Shown: positions 1 to 11,100 of the stretch, piece after piece
Layout: each line of letters opens with the position of its first letter
How positions within the stretch are numbered: the first letter of the stretch is position 1
Assembly (NCBI GenBank): GCA_037954325.1
Contig: JBBMNZ010000028.1
Span: 9,307,501-9,371,500, forward strand
DNA length: 64,000 nt
From: Fistularia commersonii
Taxonomy: Eukaryota > Chordata > Actinopteri > Syngnathiformes > Fistulariidae
Direction: 5' to 3'
Program-made: the position numbers and the translations under genes
Notes under the pieces: generated by a model
Seen by the model: only the letters and a program-made list of their open reading frames with translations
The model's database searches: none
Told to the model about the DNA's origin: nothing

Positions 1-64
1 GGCGAACTGAGGGACGGTGTGGATTTACTTCCGCTTTTCTTCACATTTCACGATACGCCACTCA

Positions 65-360
65 TAACCTCTGACTGATCCATCCATCCACCGCTTATCC
101 TGCACTCAGGGTGGCGGCGGATGTCATCGGGAGAGAGGCAAGGCGCCAGTAAATCGCAAAGCCACATATACAGATAACGTTCACCCGCTCATTCGGGGCA
201 ATTATTCCCAATTTTTTTCCAATCAGTCAAATGCGTGTGGGGAGAAACCGGAGGACTCCCAGGCAAACACAGGGTGGAACATGCAAACTCCATACAGAAA
301 TTCCCCTTGTCAGAATCGAACCATGGTCCTTCGTGCTGTGAGGCCGAAGCGCTAGCCACT
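65..360 (+). repeat. Teleost interspersed repeat copy, degenerate
   Basis: The stretch opens with CATCC units and a 'ccgcttatcctgcactc' type start. It continues with wording seen again elsewhere in this window, such as 'gaacatgcaaactcc' and 'tgctgtgaggc'. Related copies lie at about 10240-10490 and 36778-36890 in the same orientation, and at 52935-53160, 54125-54345, 62868-62955 and 63700-63920 in the opposite orientation. Layouts like this are common in fish introns. The copy is diverged and carries no open frame. The repeat class is not assigned. Confidence 0.6.
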
Positions 361-831
361 TTATTATATTGCAGAGATTTATTTCCCTAAAAGGTAAAGA
401 TACAAACTAAAGTACTGGCTCACTTTTGCCACTTTGACTCTTCCCTCAGGTAGGAACAACAATGAGAGTTTATATCAGCACCTCTAGCCAGGTCTGTCAT
501 CCCCACTTAAACTCCAGGTTATTTCCAACAAACACACAGGATTCATTCATCACCGTGGCAACTTTAATTTTCGAAAAAGAGCCATCCAGCCAGTTCAGAT
601 CAGCGGGAGAAAACCTAGCATGAGCGCTACAAGAGACATGTCAATCAAACATGGGGGCCTTATTGTTTTAATGAATTTCTCAGGGTTTATTATGAAACTC
701 TGGTGGTGGTTTCGACTCCTTCGCAACCTGTGGTTACCAGGGAGAAAAAAGCCTTTAACCCCACGAAGAATTCATGTCATATGGAAAAGCTATAGACACA
801 GGCTGGAATCAGGCTTCAGCTCCCAGATTAC

Positions 832-3800
832 CTGCGGAAAAGCTTGACGTCGCCCTGGTTGTTTGTGATGGTGGACCACTGGTTGACAAGCGGGATGGAG
901 GGGTCTTTAGCCAGGCTGGAGGAATCACACGGCATGAGGGAGGAGCTGGGGGAATTCAGGAAAAGCCGTTTAGTCGAGTCGTACTATTTTATATTTGAGC
1001 AAGAACCTAATAGGTACCTGATATTTGAAAACACCACAGTGACACTGAAACAAATCTGACTGACAGTGACTGGAGGAGATCTGGATTCTCAACCAGGACG
1101 TAGAGAACACTTCGATGGGTTTGATTGATGAGTTACTACTTTGTAATCAATACTTAAATAAAGCACAACCAAACTCAGTTTTGCTCCCGCTCTATTTTTA
1201 AAGACGCACACTTGTATGCATGTGTGTGTGTGTGTGTGTGTTGTTGTTGTTGTTGTTGTAAGGCGGAAGTAGTAGAGGACACCATGAGAACGTTAAAGGG
1301 GGAAGCGTGGCGGTGGATTGTATATAAAACCCGCGCCCTATCATTTGGTACGCCTTATGTGTGTGTTAAATACAATAATGGCACACATAACCGAGATTGC
1401 GCCTTTTAGTAAGGTGCGCCTTATGGTCCCGAAAATACGGTATTAAAAGAAAATAGTTTGGCGGGCCGTATAAAAAAGGTAAACGGGCCGGATGTGGCCC
1501 GCGGGCCGTAAAATGCCCAGGTCTGACGTAGACAGTCTCTCCCTGCTTGAAATGGGTCTTGGGATAATTGTGTTTTATCCATACATTACTGGTGGCAACG
1601 GCTACAGAACAGTAGCTGCCATGCTAACAGCCACACTATCAGCCGTGCTAGCAGCCGTGCTAGCAGCCGTGCTAGCAGCATCACCTGCAAGGCAGCATGG
1701 CCACATGGCTGAGTTCAACACGAGTGGCTCATTCCTCAGAGGAACAAATTGTCAGACCAGACAGGAAGTCGGTGACGCACAAAACTCAGCCAAGGCCCAA
1801 CAAGTCTGTTTAACCCACACAGGAATCTATTTGTAACCATCCTGCAAAAAAAGAAAAGTACTGTATCTGTGAGTGAATCTCTGAGCTGCAACTCACCAGC
1901 AGCCCTGAAAAATTCCAATATAAAGCAAGAAAATCCTAGTTGGGAAAATACACTGAATATTAATTAGAAAAACAATGTGAGTCTTCACACTTTTGCATTT
2001 ATAATGTGCCAAAAAAAAAAAAAAAAGCTCTCACAGCTGTGCTTGCAGCTCCAGTACGATGGCCTCCAGCTCCTTCTTCTCCTGCTGACCCTGCACTGCT
2101 AGTTCCTCCACCTTGGCTCTCAGGCGCTTGTTCTCCGTTTCCACATTCTTCAGCTGAGACTCACGCAGGCGCACCAGCTCCTCCAGGTAACCCTGGAGAC
2201 CGTGGACGGACGTGAGGGGCGGTTTGCCACGGGACGCAAGAAGCGAAATCGGACGGGGAGGTCACCTTCTGGGCATAGACGATCTTAAACCTCTGCTCCA
2301 TTTTGCGACACTTGTTGCTCCAGCTCTCCTCGTCAGTCACCAGGGGGATGTAGGGATGCTCCGGGATGCTCTCCTCGCTGTTGCTGCTGTCCACACTGCG
2401 GCGGTCCTCGTCGTCGCTCAGACAGTCGTAACTGTGAGAGCTGAGAGGTGAGTGGGTTCACACACACACACACACACACACAGACTGACATAATGACCTG
2501 TGATGGTCTCACCTCTGGGTGAACTTCAGGTAGGGGGTGTAGTCGATCACAGCCGGCGATTTTCCGTCTAGTGTTTCCCCCTTCAAGCAAAAACTATGTG
2601 GAGACAAGGAGAAACATAGAATCAAATACAAATAAAAACGAAAATCCTTTCAGGAGGATGTATGTTGAGATGAACTGCGCGAGACTCACCTGAAGTCGAT
2701 GGCGCTGAGTCCGATCAGCATGCCGGTCAGGACCGTGGCTTCCTCTCTCAGCATGATGGCGCCGTCATCATAAAACCGCCTACGATGTGATGAGGGCGTA
2801 AAAGATTAACATTTTTTTATATAAACGGCGGTCCAGAGCAGCCAGAGGGGGTAAAGATTGTCCCTGAGGATTTCCAAAAGCCTGACCTGGTTGTTCTGGT
2901 GTCCCTCAGGGCGGTGGACACGTACTCGGACAGACGCTTCTCCATTAGCGCCACTCGAATCCATGCCCGGCCCTGCACACAGTTGAGCGGCATAGGAATT
3001 TGCCATTTTATTATTATTTTTTTGAACACCCTCCTTCATATTTCTGCTGGTCAATCTCCCTCCGCACCCACGTGCACCCGTCCGTGGAGAAAAACAAAAG
3101 CGGCTTGCCTTTGCCCGCGACGTGCTGATGTTCTCTATGTTTTCAATGCTGGCGATGCAGTTGTTCTGCACCTTGCTGCACACCAGCCGGATGTACTCCC
3201 AGAAGCTCCGCTGGCCGTCCGAGCTGAACCAGCTTCCCGAACCTGCACAAACACAGTCGCGTGGAAGAGGCCGGGCCCGACGAGCCTGCTTTTTTTTTTT
3301 CCACATTTCTGTGGTGAAGAGCCAGCGGGATGATATGTTGGGTCCAAACGCCCTCACGTGCCAGCAACGCGTTACCTGCGGCGTTACCTTTGAAGCGGTG
3401 GCTGAGGATGTGCTCCAGAATGGCTGCAAAGTTAATAAACTCCTCTGCTGAGTCGTCTATGGGCTCCGCGGTGTACTTCTCCAGGAGGGTCTTCACAGAG
3501 AATCTGAAACAGGGGCGGAGGGAAGACAAAGGAATTGCTGAAATGGGAAGCTGCGACGGGAGGGGTAGAAAAATATTTGGCGCTTTTGCCGCTGTTATTT
3601 TCTGCGGGAAAATACAGCGGATGAAACGCTGCCGTGTAGAATGGGACAAATGTCGTACTGTACTTGAACTTGGGCACAATGGTCGGAGGGTGGGGGGGCA
3701 AGTTTTCTTTTTTGGGAACCACGCCATCTTATCACACTGAGGTCACCCCAATTGTCTTGTGTGCTGCACAATGCACCCCCTTCAATGCTTTGGCAGTGTT

Positions 3801-5096
3801 ATCATGAAAACAATACAATTAACCCCCTGTCCTTTCAGCCTTTGTGCCTGCTGGGCTTCCAGGTCCCTCTGGGTCACACCGAGGGGCCAACCAGCATCAA
3901 AGCGCCATCGAACTCCCACCCCCTCATCTATACGTTGCGATCCGATCTATTTAGGGCAGCTGCTGCCGTTGTCTTAGTTTGGCTTTTAATCTCACTCCCT
4001 CCGCCCGCCGCACCACTGAAGGTCAGCACACATGTCAGGGGCCAGCATTCAGCCCCCGGCTGACTTCCTCCGCTTCAATGGGCAACACTAGCATAACCGA
4101 GGGCAAGACCGCCCTGGCAGTGGGGAGCACCTCCATCGCCAGGGGGAAAACGACCGTCTCCTTAGGAAAGTCCTCCATCTTCAGGGGAGTGACCACCACC
4201 TCCATGGGAGACTCCACCATCCAGAGGCAAAAGACCACAGTGGCTCTGGGACGGGCCAGCTTCAGCAGGGGAACCACCACCACCTCCTTCCGCAAAGCCT
4301 TGACGGGCAAGCGCAGGAACACCTAGATGGAAAGGACCCCAGGAGCGAGGGATAAGACGCCCAAGGCAGCCAAGCAGTCCAAAAAAGACTCTAACAATGA
4401 GTGGAAAACCACATTCTTTTCACAAAAGACCTCCTTTACCAAAGGCAGTCTTTCCATCCTGAGGACAAAGTACGCCATCTCCTGGGGTAAATCCTCCATC
4501 TCCTGGACCCGCACCACCGTAACTTTGGGAAACACCGGCGTGGCGGTAGCAAAAACCTCCGTCACCCGAGGGGACACCACCAGCTCTCTCGCCACCCTGA
4601 CCCTGAGACACGGGACCAAATCTGTGTCCGTGGTCAAAACCACACTCGTCAGGGGCAAAGAAACCCACAGCAACACCTACTGGGACTTTCACACGTGAAT
4701 CCTGCACACACTCACAAAAACGCCCGGATAATGTCCCTCCGCTCGGTCTTAGCAGGTTAGTAATATTAATAGTTCATTTATACATAAAAAAAACAAATAG
4801 CGTGTTTGTTATGAGCGTGTACGGGGAAATACGGGCTGGCGCCGGAGCACGGGAGCAGACGCGGGAGATAGAAGGTGCAAAACGGGTTGCAGATCTAACA
4901 GGCTCGGCGGTGAAGCAGGTTGAGATCCTACAAAGTTGTACTGAGCGCTACCATCATGCAGAGTATATGGGAGCGTGCATGGCAGGGAGGGGAGGGAGGT
5001 TAAACAGATGTGTGATGTTATGTGGAGACAAGGGAAAGAGTGTGTGCACCACTTCTCAGCACGTGCATGTCCGGTCGTCCACATGTCTATAAATGC

Positions 5097-5132
<36 letters not shown>

Positions 5133-8100
5133 CAAAAGCACTTTCACAACCAAATGTCGGACACACAAAAGGTCCGATCGGTAAGAGTTGATGTAACCCT
5201 GCTGATAAAAGTAACGTGCATAAAGGCTGTCGACTTGATTGATTTGTGCAAAAACCTGACTTTTTTTTTTTTGAAAGCGCACATCCTGCTGTCTGAACCA
5301 CAAGATCTATTTAGAAAAAAACAAAAGGAGAGAGAGCGCAAGATCCAACGGCAGATGATGCTGAGGCGCTGCGATCGAAGCCTCGGGGAAAAATCAAAGC
5401 ATCGCCTCTTCCTCTTTCCTTCTTTCGCATACGGTCTTAAAAGTCGTGCACAAGCTCTGGGTCTTACAACCAGTAGCTGCAGGGGAACAATGGGGTAGAA
5501 GAAAGTGATGTCACCGCAGATTGTCCCCTTTTACAACAATGTATCCTTCAACCGTCCGATGTCGTCGTGGCAATGGGACAATCGCCCGACTGTCCGCGTC
5601 CTCCCAGATAGGCTGTAGCCACCTACGGCTGCCTCTGTCCATTCAGAGGGACACATGGGTGGTATGTGGCCTTCCTGAGCCCACGTCTGCCAGCTCAACG
5701 AAGGCATTATGCGACACGGGGGTCGCATTCTCCGCGCATAACATTCTGGTCCACTCCGATCGCCGCTGATGTTACTAGTCCCCCCGGGCGTGTGCGGAGC
5801 AGGGCGTGCTGCATGAGCGAGCGATGCTTGGCGCAGAGTGAGCCCCGAACTCCGCCGCCGCCGATTCTGGGTCAGGAAGATGGGCAACACCAGCTTCACC
5901 GAGGGGAAGACGGCTTTGACCCTGGGCAACACCAGCATCAAGAGGGGGAAGACCAAGCTCGCCATGGGGAACTCCTCTATCTCCAGGGGAAGGAGCACGA
6001 CATCTCTGGGCTCCTCAACCATCACAAGCGGGAAAACCAAGATCTCCCTGGGCGGCGCCTCCTTCAGCAGGGGCACCACCACCACCTCGTTTCGGAAAGC
6101 CTTCCTACCCAAACGCAAGACGCTCTAGATGAGAAGAGGCTTCGGGCGGGAAAGGGGTGGTGGGTGGGGGGGCTGGAACACAACATCTGGAGAAAACAGC
6201 ACAGAGAACACAGGGACACCGCCGCTGCACCTGCGAAAGGCCTCCTCCACCTCAATACAGAAGCGGGATTACATTTACATTCGGACCACTGACTCTTATT
6301 TTTATTATTTTTTGGGCCAAACTGGATTTGTCAAGGAAACAGGTCAGTGGCGTCTCGTTGCTGTCTCGTGTCTGTTCTCAGACGGTTTGGAAAAGGTCTA
6401 GCTTTGCTTTTCGAGTCGTTTACGCCGACCCTCATGCTGTGATCAACTTTTATGTCTCAGATTATATTTCACTTGTAAGGTAATATATATATACATATAT
6501 ACATATAGATATAGATGGTGGAGGTAGAAAGTAACTTGATTTAGGGAGCTGCTTTGGTGACTTTCATTATGTTATCTGGTTGTGAATTAAAATGCTTAAA
6601 TCCTGAAGATAAGTAGTTTAAAAACCTAGGCTGGGCCAATATCTACTGATGAAATCAGAAAAATCCCTCATGGCGCTTTGAAAAAAAATGGGGAGTGTGT
6701 GTGTGTGTGTGTGTGGGGCAGATTGTGCCCCAGGAGTTGCGATATAGGAGAAGCGTTCAAAGGGACGGCACGGAAAAGGGGGGGGGGGGCAGATGAAGCT
6801 GCATCACTGGTGGTCGGGGGAGGAGGGCGTCGCACGGTGACTGTAAATTACCCCGGCCTTTGACCTGAAGGAGGGAATTTCTGTCGCGCCTCGTATGCAA
6901 ATGGAGACGAGCTCTTGGTACCGTTTGACACTGAAAAACAACCGCCGGGTCGTTCGGACAGGCTTCTTTTGTACCGCCCCCCCATCACTCGGCTTGGGTC
7001 GCGGCCAAGCCCACTCTCGGCTCTCTTTAAATACCCTCTTGTTCTCCTCCCTCCCGCCTCTACTGTACTTACAAGCGTGTTTGATCTGCAGCGTCAATCT
7101 AGAAGACCCCACGCTAACGCCCCGGGCTTTCTTTTCTCCTCGACCCCCCCCCACCCCACCCCACCCCGACGCCTTTCTTTCTCTTCCCCCTTCCCTTCTC
7201 TCTGTCTCTCGTTTTAGTCTGGGCAGGATCAGATGACACGGGCCGCCGGAGGAGGCGCCCCGTTCCATTCTGGAATCGCAACTAACGGCCAAGAGAAACA
7301 ATAACACGCGCTCAATAGAATATTTGGTTCTGTTCGGGAGATTAGAAGAGCAGGGTGTGTGTCCGTCACCCCTGCTGAGGGGAAAATGTCAAAAAGGTGT
7401 GTCACAGTAAGTGTTTCGTGGTGACAGGAAGTGCAGACGGGATCAAGGCAGGTGCTCGAGGTGGACGTGAGTGCCGTGAAGCATCGAGGATATCGGGGTG
7501 GGGCCGGCGGGAGGTTTCGAAAGATTATGACGACCCTGAGTGGTGGAATGTGATGCAAAAAAGTGGATGGACACGATGCTGGGGAAAATCTATTCTGCTG
7601 TAAATTTCGCAAAGTTTACGATGTAGTTTTAAAAAAAAAAAGGCCAAACTGTTCCCATATTTCCACTCAGCTTGTTTGTAAGCTGCCAAGCTTAGCTCGG
7701 AGTTAGCGGCAATGCTAACTGAGCTTCAGGGACAGCTTTCAGACAGCCCAGCACCAAAGTGATATTTAATTTATTTATTCTACTTTACATTAGAACAATT
7801 TGCTTTTTGACTGGTTTTGACTGATTCAATTCAAATACAACCTTTGCTGTTGAGAAACATGAATTTTAAAGGCTTTCAGAAGGACCTCGAGGGACACCCG
7901 GTGGGACGGATGATGGGTTCGGTCAGGTAGCTTCCGAAAGTTCAAGGAGAATTTAAAACTAAGAGCACGAACGGATCCCATTTCATATTTGTGCTGATTG
8001 GTTGATTATTGATCCTGATCCTGTCCATCATGAGTAGACAGAAACAGTCATTGTTGAAAAGGAACCTTGTTGAGAACATCTATTTGCAGTGACTGCATGA

Positions 8101-11100
8101 TAGAACGTTGTAATCGCCACGGTCGAGGACACGCCTGGGAGGGAGAGCCGACCTCAGCCGGACCAGAAAATGATTCGCCCGCCGCCACCCTCTTCTTCCC
8201 GGAGCCCTTTTGTTTACAGGAAGCGGCTTAGACGGCGGAGCCTTTCACCGGAGCTGCCGAGTCTCACTCATCTTATCTGTGTTCCTCAGGTCCCCCCCGT
8301 CCACGGCCACACTCTTCCTCCCGTTGCGGATGGAGGTGCGAGAACCAGAGCAAAACAACCAAACCCTAAATTGGAAATACTGTGATGAGTGAGGGGGAGA
8401 GTGTAAACAAAAAAAAACCGAATGTGTCCTTCTCGAGCGCAGCGCCACCGTTTAGTCAAATCCGATAAAAAAAAAAATTCACCAACAGCGCAAAGAGCCT
8501 GAGCTTCCCGGGGTGAAACCTGTTGCTAGTGGCAACAGTGGAGCGGCGAGCAGATTCCAACAAGGCCGCCGTCAGCAAGGAGAGGATAAAAATCAGCGAG
8601 TCTTCTCGCTCATAGCCGGTTAAAGGATATCTAGTTGAGAATGCTCATTCAACGGGTTTTAAATTTGAATTCGGAGAAAAGAAAAAAAAAAAAAACACGC
8701 CCCCGAAAACCGAAAGCCGTTCTTCATCTATCTGCTGTCTCCGCCTCCGGGCCCGAGAAGCCCGCTATCAGATCAGAGAGGTTTCCCCGAGGTGGTGCAA
8801 AGTTGTTCTCTTTTTCCTCGATCAGGTTCTCCTTTTCTATAAACACTGCTGTTCCTACGTGTCTCTAATTTAAACAAAAAAAAAACAACAAAAAAACAGC
8901 TAAATTCTGAATCGCAAGGGGAGGCGAAAAAGGACGAAAAGCGACTTTTTTTTTTTCTCTTGCGACAAACTTTAAAAAAAAACAAACAAACATGTAAATT
9001 GGGCTCTGAGTGTGTTATACCTCCCGGCAGGGGCAGAGGGCAGGCCGTTTCAGGGGTTCGGGGCGGATACAGGCTCGGCCCGGTGTGCTAACCCAACACT
9101 AACCCCGGCTTCGCTAGCAAGGCAGGTTCAAGCTGCGGGAGCGGCACAGTCCGTTTCCTGCACCCTCGCGACACCCGGCACCGCTTCAACGTCACCCAGC
9201 TGATCAAGGACCCCCAACTCCCCCCCTAGGCCAGAGAGACTGCCGACACACAACCAGAGACTACTTGAAACCCAACCTGACCTGAACATCGGCAATGTCA
9301 GGACAAAAAAAAAAAAAAAAGGAGGGGTGGGGGGGTCAGAAACACATCCAGACGACGGGGGCCGCCTGGGAGACGCCGCACCGCCAGCTGAACCTCACCG
9401 GTGTCTTTTTGTTTGTCATAAAAAAACAGAATACTGATGGAGAGTTGTATTTTGTGTTTATTCCTGCCCAGTCCTGCGTGTTCGTTATTAAATGATATAA
9501 TGCATCGAAGAGTCGGGGCGGAACCGAAAACGGACGTCTTCTTGTCACTAATCCGTCTTTCGAGTCCATCGTGAAAAACTTTCTTTTCTTTTTTTCTTTC
9601 TTTGCAGGCGTGTTCCCCCGTGAACTTGTGTGTTCTGCTTTCACTGTGTGTGTGTGTGTATGTGCGTGTCTCGCACTAAAAAAAAAAAACATATGCAGAA
9701 GGAACATTTTTGGATGTTAAGGAATAAAAAATACTTGATTGTGTGTCTAGTTCTGGGTTGGTATATTGTCTTTTTTGGTCATTTCTTCCCGGTGGAGGTG
9801 GCTTGAAGCGCAAATGGGGAGATAAGCGTGAAGAGGAGGAGGAGGAGGAGGAGGAGGAGGAGGAGAGGAAGGGCGGAACGCATGAAACCTGACCCAGCAT
9901 CACTTCTCCGGCCATCAGACACATGGAGGGAGGAGCGTACCATCACGCTTTGAATCCACCTCCTTCTTTTCCCTTTCAGATTGACTCTTATGTTTTGTGT
10001 TTTTAATTCAAACTTCCAGATAAATCTGAACCTTCATCGTTTTTTTTCACTGACCGATCGGGTATAAAATACAGACAGCAATCAGTCAAAGACCCCCCCA
10101 CACACACACACCCTGAGGAAAAACAGTGATTCATTATGTTTCTCAAATTACTTGAAAAGAATTTTGTGTTTTCAGAATAAAAGTTGCATATTTTTGAGTG
10201 AGACGGCTGTTCCGCAAAAGAATCAACCAAAACCATTCATTTGTAGATCATCCATTATCTACAGTAGATTTACAGACGTTCAATTTCTCATCCACACGTC
10301 ATATGGCGAAAAACAGCTATTCGCATATCTGGGAAATTTTGGTTCTCCAATGAACCTGCATGTTTTTGGGCTGTGGGAGGAAACCCACGTAGATATGGGG
10401 AGAACATGCCAATTCCACGCAGGAAAGCCCCTGTATGAATTGAACCAAGGAACATCTTACTATGAGGCTGAAATGCGAACCACTGCACAGAATCCAATTA
10501 GTGTTTTTTCTCTTTTACTCCCTTGAGAAAACGAACCCCGATATAAGTAATCCCACAGTTGCGTGCAAAAGTCTAATGAGGAAAACAAACAGTTCAGTTT
10601 TTCAACATATTTTGTCAAGATATGTCATCAAAATGATTGTCTGATCAGAGTCTGATCCCCATGATGTCACGCAAGCATCAACTGTGAGAACAGAAGTGAC
10701 AACGTGACCCACGCACACACACACACATTCTGAAAATAGGACCAATGAAGCGTCAAACATTGTCAGAAAATACAGTGCACGGAGCACTGCTTGCCTCTGA
10801 CCTTTGAAATGAGGGACGCACAAAGAGCCACCAGGGATTTATGCGAGAGGCTCTTAAAGGCGGCATGACCTCAGAGTTCACCGTGCTGATGGGGGTGGTG
10901 GAGAGGATGGAGAGGGTGCGGGGGTCCTTCCACTACGCTCCAAACGTCCTTCTCCTGTTCACCCACCTCAGCGATGGAGGAACAAACATGACCTTTTATT
11001 TTTCTTTGCATTTTGCTGCTTATATTAACCCTCGCATTCCTTCTGTTTACCTTTTCTGAATATTATAGGTTTAATACTGTAGCGGCTGATCATACTATCT

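Noticed and set aside
4035..4322. Minus-strand open frame across heptad copy A (and equivalents over B and C)
   Set aside because: It is a shadow of the periodic plus-strand codons. The plus reading has vertebrate-like third positions and conserved starts and ends between copies.
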